A DNA stretch of 64,000 bases from positions 167,269-231,268 of the forward strand of contig LSRX01000531.1 in assembly GCA_001939145.1 (NCBI GenBank), read 5' to 3'. A program made the translations under genes and the position numbers. Below, in pieces: positions 11,471-21,118 of this stretch. The notes below the pieces were generated by a model. It did not search any database. It worked only from the letters and a program-made list of their open reading frames with translations, and was not told the DNA's origin. Position 1 is the first letter of the stretch. The number at the start of each line of letters is the position of its first letter. This stretch comes from Symbiodinium microadriaticum (Eukaryota > Sar > Dinophyceae > Suessiales > Symbiodiniaceae).

Positions 11471-12679
11471 ATGGATGCCATCCAGCAGCGATGCGCCCCT
11501 GCGAGCAACAGAAGAATCCGCATCGAGATGGACGGCAGCCTTAATGCGCGCAGTGGATCGCGTAAACTCTTGATTGCGCTGCCAACGGGCGGTTTAAGTG
11601 TTGCAGAGTTCCTACAGTCGTTTCAGCAGCGGCATGTGGAAAGCGAATGCTCCCAGCTGCTTTGTCACGTGAGCGGGTTTGCTTTGCATCCAAGCGAACT
11701 CTTACCCCAAGTCCTGCGGAACGAAGATGTTCTTTGTGTAAAACCTGACAGCACGAGCCTGGCGAAGAGGCGGCGTATAGATGCTGGTATGTCAGTAGCG
11801 GTGCCCTTCTTCCCTGGACATGGCAGTGGGCTTTTTGCTGCACTCGGTGTTTGTGGCGCTGTTTTCGTGTCTTGCCAGAGTCTGGAGCTTCCGGTACCGA
11901 ACTATGCTGCCTGGCGTGAGTTGTGGCAGGAAGCGACTTCGGATTTCCGTGCTTTCAAGACCAGGCCGGCGGCGCGCAACCACCTTCGCTTTTCGCAGGG
12001 CGAGGATTTGCTCCGTACTTTGTCGGGAGAGGCGAAAGCCCATACTCCGGACGTTCGGTATAACTTTGGGGTCGGCCAAACAGCCCTCCGGAGCAAGTCC
12101 TGGAAGGAGTCGTGGAAGGACTTGGACTGGATCCCTGAAAGCTTCAAGTCTTCATTTCTGACGCTTTCACAGCTTGTGGCCACCGAGTTACCACAACTCA
12201 CACATCAAGACTGGGAGCCAAGAGGCACTTTGGGAGCCAACATCTTGGCTGGCACAGAGACGTGGGCAGGCAGTCGGCTTCGCCACAGCCTTTACCCCGG
12301 CAATGGTTCGTGCACAGAACACACCGACTATGGTGTCTTGACTCTCCAGAATAGCACTGGCCCGGGCCTGGAAGCATTAGTTGGTGATGTGTGGCAGCCG
12401 CTTGAGCCGCCTCCAGGCTTTGCAGTGCTTTTTGCCGGTGACATGCTCGAGATCCTGACAAACGGATGTGTTAAGGCTTTGCACCACCGTGTGTCGGCAC
12501 GCGCAGGTGCGGATATGCAATGTGCGCGGCAGTCCAACATCATCTTTCTCCAGCCCGACAACAACACACTAGTCCAGCCCCTCGCGCCTTACGTTCTCGG
12601 GAATGGACAAGATCTAGCTGCCGTGCGATACGGCGACTGGCACAGGAAGAAGACCAGCCTGGCATTCCGTCAGCCGTGA
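11471..12679 (+). CDS. Coilin-like ubiquitin-fold domain fused to a 2-oxoglutarate/Fe(II) oxygenase
   Basis: A single open frame of 402 residues. I chose ATG 11471 (gagagATGg); an in-frame ATG at 11408 would add 21 residues that match nothing. The C-terminal half shows the isopenicillin-N-synthase-type iron site: HTD at residues 284-286, distal His at about 339 in LHHRVS, and the 2-oxoglutarate-binding RxS as RQS at about 353. The segment GLEALVGDVWQPLEPPPG between them is typical of this family, which hydroxylates or cyclises small molecules or modifies proteins or nucleic acids. The N-terminal 15-95 residues resemble the coilin N-terminal ubiquitin-like domain, notably GFALHPSELLPQVLRNEDVL followed by CVKPD, then a basic KRRRID that could be a nuclear signal. 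The oxygenase call is strong; the coilin resemblance is by eye. Substrate unknown. No intron is needed. Confidence 0.86.
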   Translation: MDAIQQRCAPASNRRIRIEMDGSLNARSGSRKLLIALPTGGLSVAEFLQSFQQRHVESECSQLLCHVSGFALHPSELLPQVLRNEDVLCVKPDSTSLAKRRRIDAGMSVAVPFFPGHGSGLFAALGVCGAVFVSCQSLELPVPNYAAWRELWQEATSDFRAFKTRPAARNHLRFSQGEDLLRTLSGEAKAHTPDVRYNFGVGQTALRSKSWKESWKDLDWIPESFKSSFLTLSQLVATELPQLTHQDWEPRGTLGANILAGTETWAGSRLRHSLYPGNGSCTEHTDYGVLTLQNSTGPGLEALVGDVWQPLEPPPGFAVLFAGDMLEILTNGCVKALHHRVSARAGADMQCARQSNIIFLQPDNNTLVQPLAPYVLGNGQDLAAVRYGDWHRKKTSLAFRQP

Positions 12680-13809
12680 TGGCCCACGCCTACGATCAGC
12701 TATGCGATCGTGTCAAGATGCTGGAGTTCAGGAGCACGGAAGGCTCGCGAAGATTGGGATAAGTAGCACAGAACGAAGCATGAAGACGCCTGTCTCACTG
12801 GCTGCTGGACCGGATCGGAGGAGTTCCAAGCCACCATGGAAGGAGGGCAGTGGAGCGGTGTAGCATGCCAGGCATCCGCAGCGACATCGAAGGGCAAGTG
12901 TTCAAAACAAATCATGTCACGAGTCACTAGCTCGAAGGTGCAGCTAATATTTAATACACACGTGAAAGCATGTCTCACGAAAACCAGTCACGGTGATCCC
13001 TGCGTTGCTTCGTATTGCCCGAGGTCTACGAGCAGCAACTGCCTCAGCAAAGTGTGAGGCATTTCCACGAAGTGAATTTCTGAGTTAACCCAACCCAGGC
13101 GCTTTTGGCGGTCTGGCGAGGAGCTGAAGAAGGCCCGCATTTTCTAGGGCTGACTACCTGGTGTGCACTTGTGACAAGTTTTGCACCGGGTCACCGAGTT
13201 CCCATTGCACTCGGCTGGGGCCAGATCACATAGTGCGAGGGTTGAGTAAAAGCATGGTAAAAGCCCGCCGTCCTGTTACTTTGTTGCTGTCGTATGATTA
13301 CGCCTGAACCAGTGAGCCGTCACTTACCCCTCCCTCCCGCACATGCCAGGATTACAAACTACAAACCGAGTCCCTCCGGCTAAGCGAAACCTAAATTTTC
13401 ACGAAAGCAGGGTCAAGACGGAATGGTGCAAGAAATCCATCCCGCCTCACCTGCCTTGAGATATATCGGCATATCGGTGCGATTGAGCCTTGATAAGCAA
13501 CAAGGCCATGAGTAATATTCGGGATCTTTGTGCGTTGCACTGAGCCGAAGCAACTCTTGTTGAGCAGTTTGCGGTTTCTGCAGTACGGACGGAAACAGTA
13601 ACATCTTCCGCAAACTAGTAGCCTGAGTTCACCGCTCGCAGAGGTCGAAAGCCTTTTGCAGCACAGGCCATGCCTATGCCTGTGGACGATAAGCAGAGCA
13701 CATGCCGGTAGATGTCAGGGCGGACAGGCGAGAAGCCTTAACATGCAGCCCAGTACGCTGGCAAGGGAAAGATTTGTTGAAACATGTAGTGATACCCTAG
13801 AGAGCAGCC
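12680..13809. other. Intergenic stretch between oxygenase and ABC transporter genes
   Basis: No gene found. At 13421-13460 a short frame reads EWCKKSIPPHLP, faintly like the second exon of copies A and B, but without flanking conserved exons. The last bases before 13810 (gagcagccATG) give a reasonable start context for the next gene. Confidence 0.4.
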
Positions 13810-16702
13810 ATGGGTGGATGTGGTGGTAAAGCTGCACGCCAAAGTCGCGACAGCCGGGAGCTGGGAGATGGTTTTCATTACTCCCGCATTGACCCCGATG
13901 AGGACACACTCAATTGTGAGTCCGATGACCTCCCGGACATCATCCAATTTGCAGCTCCAATATTTGTGGCCAAAGAGGGTGCAGAGTTCAATGTTAAGCT
14001 GATGCGTTTGGGGTCGCTTTCTGGGCAAGTGCGGTGTACCTTCAGAACGGAGGACTGTTCAGGAAAAGCCGGCAGCCGATATGTTCACACTCAGGGTCAA
14101 GTGATTTTCCAACCGGGGCAGTACGAGCAGAGCATTCCTGTTGAGGTCCTGGACACACCAGGCTGGATGGCAACGCTGGAGTTCAAAGTGGTGCTGGAGA
14201 ATCCAGTTGGTTGCCACTTGGGAAGGTACCTGAATGTTTGCCGTGTAAAGGTGCTGGACACGGATTACTTTCCTTCAAGTACTTACGAGCGCATTTTGCA
14301 AAAGGGCGAAGATGACATAAGGAAGATGAACAGGCTTCTGTTGTTCGCCGAGTTTGTGAAGCTTCTGCTGTCAGTGCCCGGCGTTAAGTGGAGACTGGTC
14401 TTGACGTTGTTGTTCGATCAACTAAAGACTCTTTATGCTTGGTTTATGCTCGTCTCTTCGGTGTACATGGTGAACGTGATTTTCAACAAGGACGATGCCC
14501 TGGAGCAGGAACTGGTGATCCCGGATGACCCTGAAATGACGGCTCGGCTCATTGCATTGATGTACGTGTTGGCTCCACTCCTCTTGCACTGCTGGCGGGA
14601 GGCAAAGCTACAGATGGACATCCGAGGCCACTGCACACTCTTTCTGCAGACTTCGGTCATGAGGAAGTACATGAACTACAGCGATAGCTCAAGGTCGGAA
14701 GTCTCGCAACACGAAGTGCAGAAGTTCGTGATTGAGACCTCAGACGAACTGGCTCAGAGCATCGATGACATTTCATCTCTTGCAGAGAACTTGGGGAAGC
14801 TCATCGTCCTGAACTATTTCGCGGTTTCTAGTGATCCTGGTGTGGCCTGGGCTGCCATCGCCATGCCTGTGATTATGGCTTTTTGGGCATTTCTTCGGGA
14901 GGGCCTCCTTCACAAGCCAGAGGAGACTGATGATTCCCAGAAGCTCGTCGGTGACATGGTCAGTGAGATAAGTCACAACTATCGGCTCATTGCGGGCTAC
15001 TTCCAGCGCCCTGCAATGAATGACAAATTCGCGGCCCGTGCCACGAAGCTCTCTGAGGTACGCTTGCCATGGGTGGCATATGAGCTTCGCAGCGAGTTCT
15101 TTTTCGACTGGCTGGGTCCGCTTTTCGTGGGTGGATACGTGGCCTTCTACTCGCATCTGGTGCTTTCTGGCCATCTCTCGCTCGGAACATTTTTGGCAAC
15201 GATATCTGTGTTCAAGGAAGTGGGTCATAATTTCGCAGATGGCTTTGCAAGAATCCGGAGGGTAGCTGCAAAGTTTTCGCCTTTGGTGGATCTCACCGTG
15301 TTCTTGAATCGAGCCACGGATGTTCAAGAGCTTGGTGAGTTGATAGACAGCAGAGTGCAAGAGACTTCCATCCTCCGAAAGGACATTCTGTCGACCCCTG
15401 CCTTAGAAGACTCGTCCGCGGTCAGAACAGATTTGATTCCCGTCCGCCTGGAGAACCTGAGCTTCTGCTTTCAAGGAAGGCAATTATTCCAGGGAGTCAA
15501 CATGTCAGTACCACAAGGCCGAGGTTGTCGAAAAAAACGTGCGAGTAAGGGAAGGCGAACAGGTGGCCCTAAGCCCCAAGGCTTACCACCTTTCGAGCTG
15601 TAGCGACCCGAGGCAAGCTGGTTGCAGTGGTTGGCCGTGCAGGCTCGGGAAAGACACGGCTGATCCGTGCGCTGGGCAGCGACACCTCTCCGAGCACAGG
15701 CACCGTGATTAAACCCAGTCTGCCAGGTGCAGGAACTCTTGTTCTCACGTAAATCGTGACGTCTTGGGTCCTCGGTCAAGATCGAAATGCTACATTTACA
15801 TCCTAGGTTCTGCCGCTTCTTGAGGCGAGGCTGTTGTGGAAAAATCCAGAGCCAGAAGACCAGATGCAAGAAGAAGGACGGTACCCATGCCCACTGTAAA
15901 TCAGATAGGTTGTGAGGAGTCCAGAGGAGGGTGTGTTTTACGGCGGTTCCAACGATAGCACAATACAAACTTGTTCAGCTGCCTGCAAATCCAAGGCAGG
16001 GTGCTGATTCCCTCGCACTTGCGGTGCCTGCTGGTATCTCACCAAGTGTTCTTGATGAACACATCGCCGCTGCAGAATCTGTTTTTCGGAGATCCAGCCT
16101 CTCTAGCAGTGCCGGAGGAACGCCAGCGCATGATCAAGATACTGAACAAGCTCGAAATGCGGCAAACCCGCAAGTTCGCAGAGCGGGAGATGCAAATGCT
16201 GCAAGAACCCAGTCCTGTCAAAGTACAGGAAGGTGTTTGTTGCTGCTGGGATGCCCTTCCTGAAGAAGACGAGCTGCAGCCGAGCTGGCTGCCTTCGGAC
16301 GGCTCGGCATCAGCTTTACGGATCGCTTCGGAATTGCATGGCTGGCAAGAGTCACTGTCCTTTCAAGAAAGAGCCAAGCTCCACATCGCCCGTGCATTGA
16401 TCATGAATCCAGAAATCTTGATCCTGGAAAAGCCGCTGATGAATTTCGATGACTACGAAGCGGAATCCGTGGTTCGGGTTCTCCGAGAACATATATCCGA
16501 CAGAGGCATTGAACTGCCCGCTGGGACTCGGAACAGGCGCAGGCCTCGAACTTGCTTCTACAGCGTTGAGCGCGTCAGCAAGAACGATCATCCGGATGTT
16601 GTCTGGAAGTTACAAAATGGCGAGATGGTGGAAGAGAAAGAGATCCCAACAGAGCTACCGTCCTCGAAACGGGCCAGCTCAAGGTTCTCCGCGGTTCACT
16701 GA
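13810..16702 (+). CDS. Calx-beta domain/ABC transporter fusion with a degenerate nucleotide-binding domain
   Basis: Three exons give about 842 residues: 13810-15517, 15613-15726 and 15996-16702. Intron 1 (95 nt) is GC-AG and intron 2 (269 nt) GT-AG; both joins are in phase. The N-terminus MGGCGG could be lipid-modified. Residues about 45-155 match a Calx-beta calcium-binding fold (FVAKEGAEFNVKLMR, then VIFQPGQYEQSIPVEVLD). Several hydrophobic helices follow (about 215-500), in the style of an ABC transmembrane region. The nucleotide-binding domain has an intact Walker A, GRAGSGKT (577-584, across intron 1), a Q-loop region (LLVSHQ), a variant signature LSFQERA (about 728) and a Walker B ILILEKP (about 748) in which the catalytic Asp-Glu pair reads Glu-Lys. 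The switch histidine is also absent (FYSVERV where STHD is usual). It probably binds ATP but may hydrolyse it poorly. Transported substrate unknown. Confidence 0.88.
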
Positions 16703-19700
16703 CTTGTCGAAGAGTGACTGGGCTTGTGAGCAAGCTTCGTGCTCGGCGAGGCATGAGAGAGCCAGCTTTGATCATGGAGTGAGCTTGGCGAAGTGCTGAC
16801 TGGCTGCGCTTAAAAAAGGCGAGCCAATATTCCTGCACAGAATGGAGCGAAACTGCTTTTCGTTTGTCGAGATTTGCCTAATTGAGGCATCCTCCCGAAG
16901 GGAGATCATCGAAACTGCGCGCTCCAGCCTCCAGCATTTGATGCACGATCCGCAAAGGAAAGTCAAAGGTGACAAGGATCCGAGCCAGCAACCCCCCACA
17001 TCGTTGGGTTTATCAGATTATCAGCTTATGTCCTTCTTACCAATCAGGCAAGCACCACCAGACCCGCCACAAGAGAATCATGCAACACTACTAGTTACTA
17101 GTAGGGAGGATGCGCCACACGAATCTCACAAACATGCCAGGAGCATCCTGAGCTTGCTTGTCTGGACCCTGGAAGCCACACGGCCATGCTGCAGCTGAGG
17201 GATGACGGTTGAAGGAACGATACCTTGCGAATGGGCGCTTTGAAGATGGTACAGCACATGTTGTTCGTGTCATGCCATGTCCGGACCTATTCCTCACGCA
17301 TCGAAGGTCTGACCTGAGACGAGTGGCAGTGTTGCGCGCGAAAGGGCTGATTCAGTCCTCGCCTCCATGAAATGTGCCAGTTGTTACTCCCCATGGTGTC
17401 ACCGACTGTTGTGAAGCACGAACTAGCCGCGGGCGAACAAGAGCCGTCGACAAGCAACTTCAGTGTACGGAGAGGAAGCTGTGCGCATGGCGTGCTGTCT
17501 ATAGCGTCTTGATCTTTGCACCAATGCCATTCGCAACTCGCATGCCCCACGGTTTTCATCGATCTGCCAGGTCAACCCAAAATCCTGTTCCAACTTGTTC
17601 CGACAGCTGCATTCGAGATAGCTTACCGCCCTTGACTTCGAACCTTTCCTTTCGGCTCTTTTAGTAGTCATTGGACGTCAACCCAAACTACTTGCTGCTC
17701 GACCGAGGCGCCCGCATCCGCCATGAATCTTGCCGTGAGCCACTATAGTCTTTGAAGCAAAGAGGCGATGGCATTGAGGATACACGGTGGCCTGACACCT
17801 GCCATAAGTGCCTTGCATGTGAGAGCCCGAGCTTGTCGAGGCTCACTAGCTCCACTAGATCCTTCGGAACCAGCAAATCCCTCGTGCGGGCCCAGGCCCC
17901 TCGAGTACACACCCGCCTCGCTGTTGTCGAGAATGTGAGCAGGCACGTGCAGGAAGCATGTTGAATGTTGGCCCTGATTGCACCTAACATGCATTAATTA
18001 TATCGATGCCAAGCATGCTGCTAAGTGCTCAGGAGTTTTCTTGTAGGCAGGCCGTCCGTGAGTTTTGTGCCAGGATGCCCCGGCAGCGACACATGGAAAA
18101 CAAAGGGCCTGGTCGGTGTTTTGCTCAGGTGCTACAACGTTTGGGATAAGCTTCAACTCATGATGAAAGTGTCATGGCTACCAGTGTTCCACTCGACCCC
18201 ATATGTGGCAGGGTCTGGCTGCTGGCGTGGCAGCTCTAGCTTTTCGTGGACGTGTGGCCCGTGCGGCAGAAGGCCGCCAGTATCCACTCAAAACCCCTTG
18301 GGCAACAGAAGTCCCAAACAAGAAGCACTCGCTTCTCAAATTGCTAGAGGTCGTGAAGTAAAGCTGCAAAGGTAGTCCACGAAGGTACGGGCAGGAGCAC
18401 GTGTAGGACGTCATCGGCAGGGTGAGCATGAAGAAGCCCGGCCATTTCAAAGTGCAAGCAATGCCAAGAGGTTCATACTAACTCGGATCCACACGCGCTG
18501 CCTCCGCCCGATTTTGCAGGTGAGGAAGTCCCTGCTCCGCCAGGAGCCCAGTCACAGAAATTCGCAGCTGGTAGTGCATGTTGGCATGTTCCTGCTGCAC
18601 ATGGAAGCAGCAGCTTTGGAGGCTCATGAGTATGACCTCGCCCTCAAAAGGCTACGGCTCAAGAGCCGTATTTAAGCAGTGCCCTGGAAACAGCAACTCG
18701 GGCGGATGAACGACACAGCTGCAGCAGACTTCTCGATGGCTGCGGTCCCGACCCGGCCCTGCAAAACCTGTGACGAGAGCGGGTCTCCAGAGATGTAGCT
18801 GCTTCCTTCGATGTGGACAACACGCTCCCCGTCAATATCAGGCTCTCTCTCCTTGATGCATCATCATAATACATCTCGTCGGCCGGCACAAGCGTCGCAT
18901 GGCGAAGCTCCGAAATTTCGCCAAGCTAATGGAGTATTCGACCGTCCATGCGGAGAGCTTCCTGTCGAGGCGAGCCAGGACATGTCGCAAGCATGAGCTT
19001 TGTGCGCCGGATGTGCGACACGGCACAAAGAAAGCTCACCAGCCTCCAACAACCCAACCACGGTGGAGCGCACCTTGGAGGATGCGTGCCTCGTCTCTGG
19101 ATGATGCCAGGCGAAGAGCTGGGCTCCGGTCTCGAGGCTTTGGTCGAAGCCAAGCCGTAGACCTATAGCGAGAATGGCTCCACGGCCCTCAACCACCTCA
19201 AAATGGTCCAATCCAGGCCCTTGTGATTCGTGACGGAACGGCCTCGAGGAACCGCGATGAGAATGGTGAAGCGGCGTTCGACGGTGCACAACGAGCGAGT
19301 GATGCTGCACTGAGTCTGAACGTCAGGTCGCCGCTTCCGGAAGAATTTCCACCGGCTGGGAGCCCGGGGAAGGGCAGGAATGACAGAGGAATTACGGGTA
19401 GTCAACGCTAGTCCGCTAGTCCAATAGACGTAGGACGTCTTGGGTTCGCCACTCGCCTACAGCCGAGGACTAAAAATCAGCATTACCATCGGCCGTAGGC
19501 ACACTGATACATTCGATCGGAAGGTTACGCTTCAGCACAGCGGGGCATGAAGGCCATGTTATCCCCGACAAGCTTTTTCACCCAGAGGCGATCATCATCG
19601 GGGGAGGGCGGCTAGGTGCTGGGAGCCCAGCTGACAAGGAGGAAGGCGAAGGCTGTGAGCTGATGTCAGCTATACAATGGCTCTGTCACTGACAGGAAGC

Positions 19701-20422
19701 TTTCGCCAAGATGGGCATGGGCGTGCCTTGCTTGTTTTGAGCTTCTCAGGGACTCAGCGACTTCACAGCCCTCAGTCGACCGAGCCATGGACATTCGATC
19801 TGTGGCAGTCCGCCAGGCAGCGACGTCATCGTGCGTCGCGGAGACGCATTTCCAACAGATGCCCCAAAGGCCTCATCACAGAGCGTTGTTCACGGGCATG
19901 GGGCAACTCAGCATGAGAGTGCGCGCCATGTATGCTTTCAGGTCAGCAAAACCTGCACCTCACGACACCATGTTTTCACGCGCCTACGTATAGAGCAGCG
20001 GATTGCATACCATGCGATGTGCAAGGGCCCCATCTACGTCTGCACACGAAATGATGCTCTGAAGGCTGGCTGCTTGTATTCTGCATAGGCATAGGTACTT
20101 TATCAGCAACAAAGAATTCACAGCAACATTAGGGCACCGAGTTGCAAAGCAGGACATCATCGCATCTGTGCCAGCAGATCGTCATGAAGACTTGGTTTTC
20201 GTTCAGAATGGTGCGCTCGTGCCATGACCTCAGCATGCTCCCGGGCCCTCTTTGAGTGTTAGGCGTAGGTTGCACTCTGCAGTAGAAGTTGCAGGTGAGC
20301 CATAATCTTGTCACTCAGGCCTTTTCTGGACAAGAATCTCCAGCCAGGGTTGCCTGCTGCGGCCTTGATGGAGAGAGGCAACTGATCAATTCTATTCGTA
20401 GAAGGCTTGTGTGGGCGGGTGA
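16703..20422. other. Long intergenic region with weak coding hints
   Basis: No family recognised. The frame 16842-17198 (118 residues) just after the ABC gene has moderately protein-like composition but no motif. Minus-strand frames at 18864-19310 are long by chance standards but overlap + strand frames of similar quality. A short ORF at 18203-18361 is listed separately. Confidence 0.4.
18203..18361 (+). CDS. Possible small exon or ORF with a transit-peptide-like start
   Basis: A 52-codon frame begins MWQGLAAGVAALAFRGRVAR and ends LLKLLEVVK before TAA. The alanine-rich stretch followed by RGRVARA looks like the plastid-targeting region seen in petA of this window (AAAGLVTAAGLRRKARGAR). An AG directly before GGTCTGGC (18212) would also let this be an internal exon. 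I cannot name the mature part, and chance is possible at this length. Confidence 0.25.
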   Translation: MWQGLAAGVAALAFRGRVARAAEGRQYPLKTPWATEVPNKKHSLLKLLEVVK

Positions 20423-20503
20423 CTAACACCGCCTCTTTTTTTCTCTCGCGATACTGGCCCATGATAGGCCAGTATCGCGAGAGAAAAAGAGAGGCGGTGT
20501 TAG
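20423..20503. repeat. Near-perfect 37-bp inverted repeat (hairpin) with 7-nt loop
   Basis: The left arm 20423-20459 and the right arm 20467-20503 are reverse complements with a single mismatch, which would be a G-U wobble in RNA. The 7-base loop is 20460-20466. The arms begin CTAACACCGCCTCT and end CGCGATACTGGCC. Such a foldback can be the end of a transposable element, a MITE core, or a small-RNA precursor. It lies exactly where GC-balanced DNA gives way to an AT-rich island. Confidence 0.95.
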
Positions 20504-21118
20504 GTAAATGTGTCATGCATAATTACGTGAATGTGTTTGCATACGCTCAAAAGTAAGATAGGAGAATCGATGAGGCCCCATAAAGTCAAGGTAATAATGC
20601 AATGTAGTAGAATATGGCACAATACACTTTAGTATGTAGTGTACTTTCATAGAATACAAGACAATATCATGAAACGTCATTGCAATTATAATGCAATATA
20701 GTATGCTTCAACATGCCAAAGCATATTATAACGTACTGTCATAAACAATGTCGTGCAAGATACGTTTCATGTCACATAACGTAGCCAAGGGCATGTAATT
20801 TGTATTATATGTGTATGTGTACAAAAGTATATATACATATATATATATATATATATTTATATTTATTTATTTATGTATGTATGTATGTATGTATGTATGT
20901 ATGACGCCACATCATATCATATCAGATCATGCAATACACTATGGTGTGATATAATGTAACCTACCCTAGTAATGTCTACTCTAGTCTACTCTACTCTACT
21001 ATGCTGTACTTTATCTTGATGCAATGTGTTCAAAACTGTATTGTCGATGGTTAGGTTGTCTTATATTATACTACACTACTGTGTATTCTTTCCCCATAAA
21101 TGTTTATACCTGTATAAA
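20504..21118. repeat. AT-rich microsatellite island
   Basis: Composition drops sharply to AT-rich for about 600 bases. It contains many variants of ATGCAAT, ATACACT and AATATAG, a (TA)n tract and TTTA/GTAT tracts at about 20828-20903, and (CTACT)n near 20977-21001. There is no open frame of note. The left edge is the hairpin; the right edge returns to normal composition at about 21120. Confidence 0.85.

Noticed and set aside
13885-13915. IDPDEDTLN in the Calx-beta protein as a third copy of the EDEDLLNA exon
   Set aside because: Similarity stops at about eight residues and the other two diagnostic exons are absent around it.
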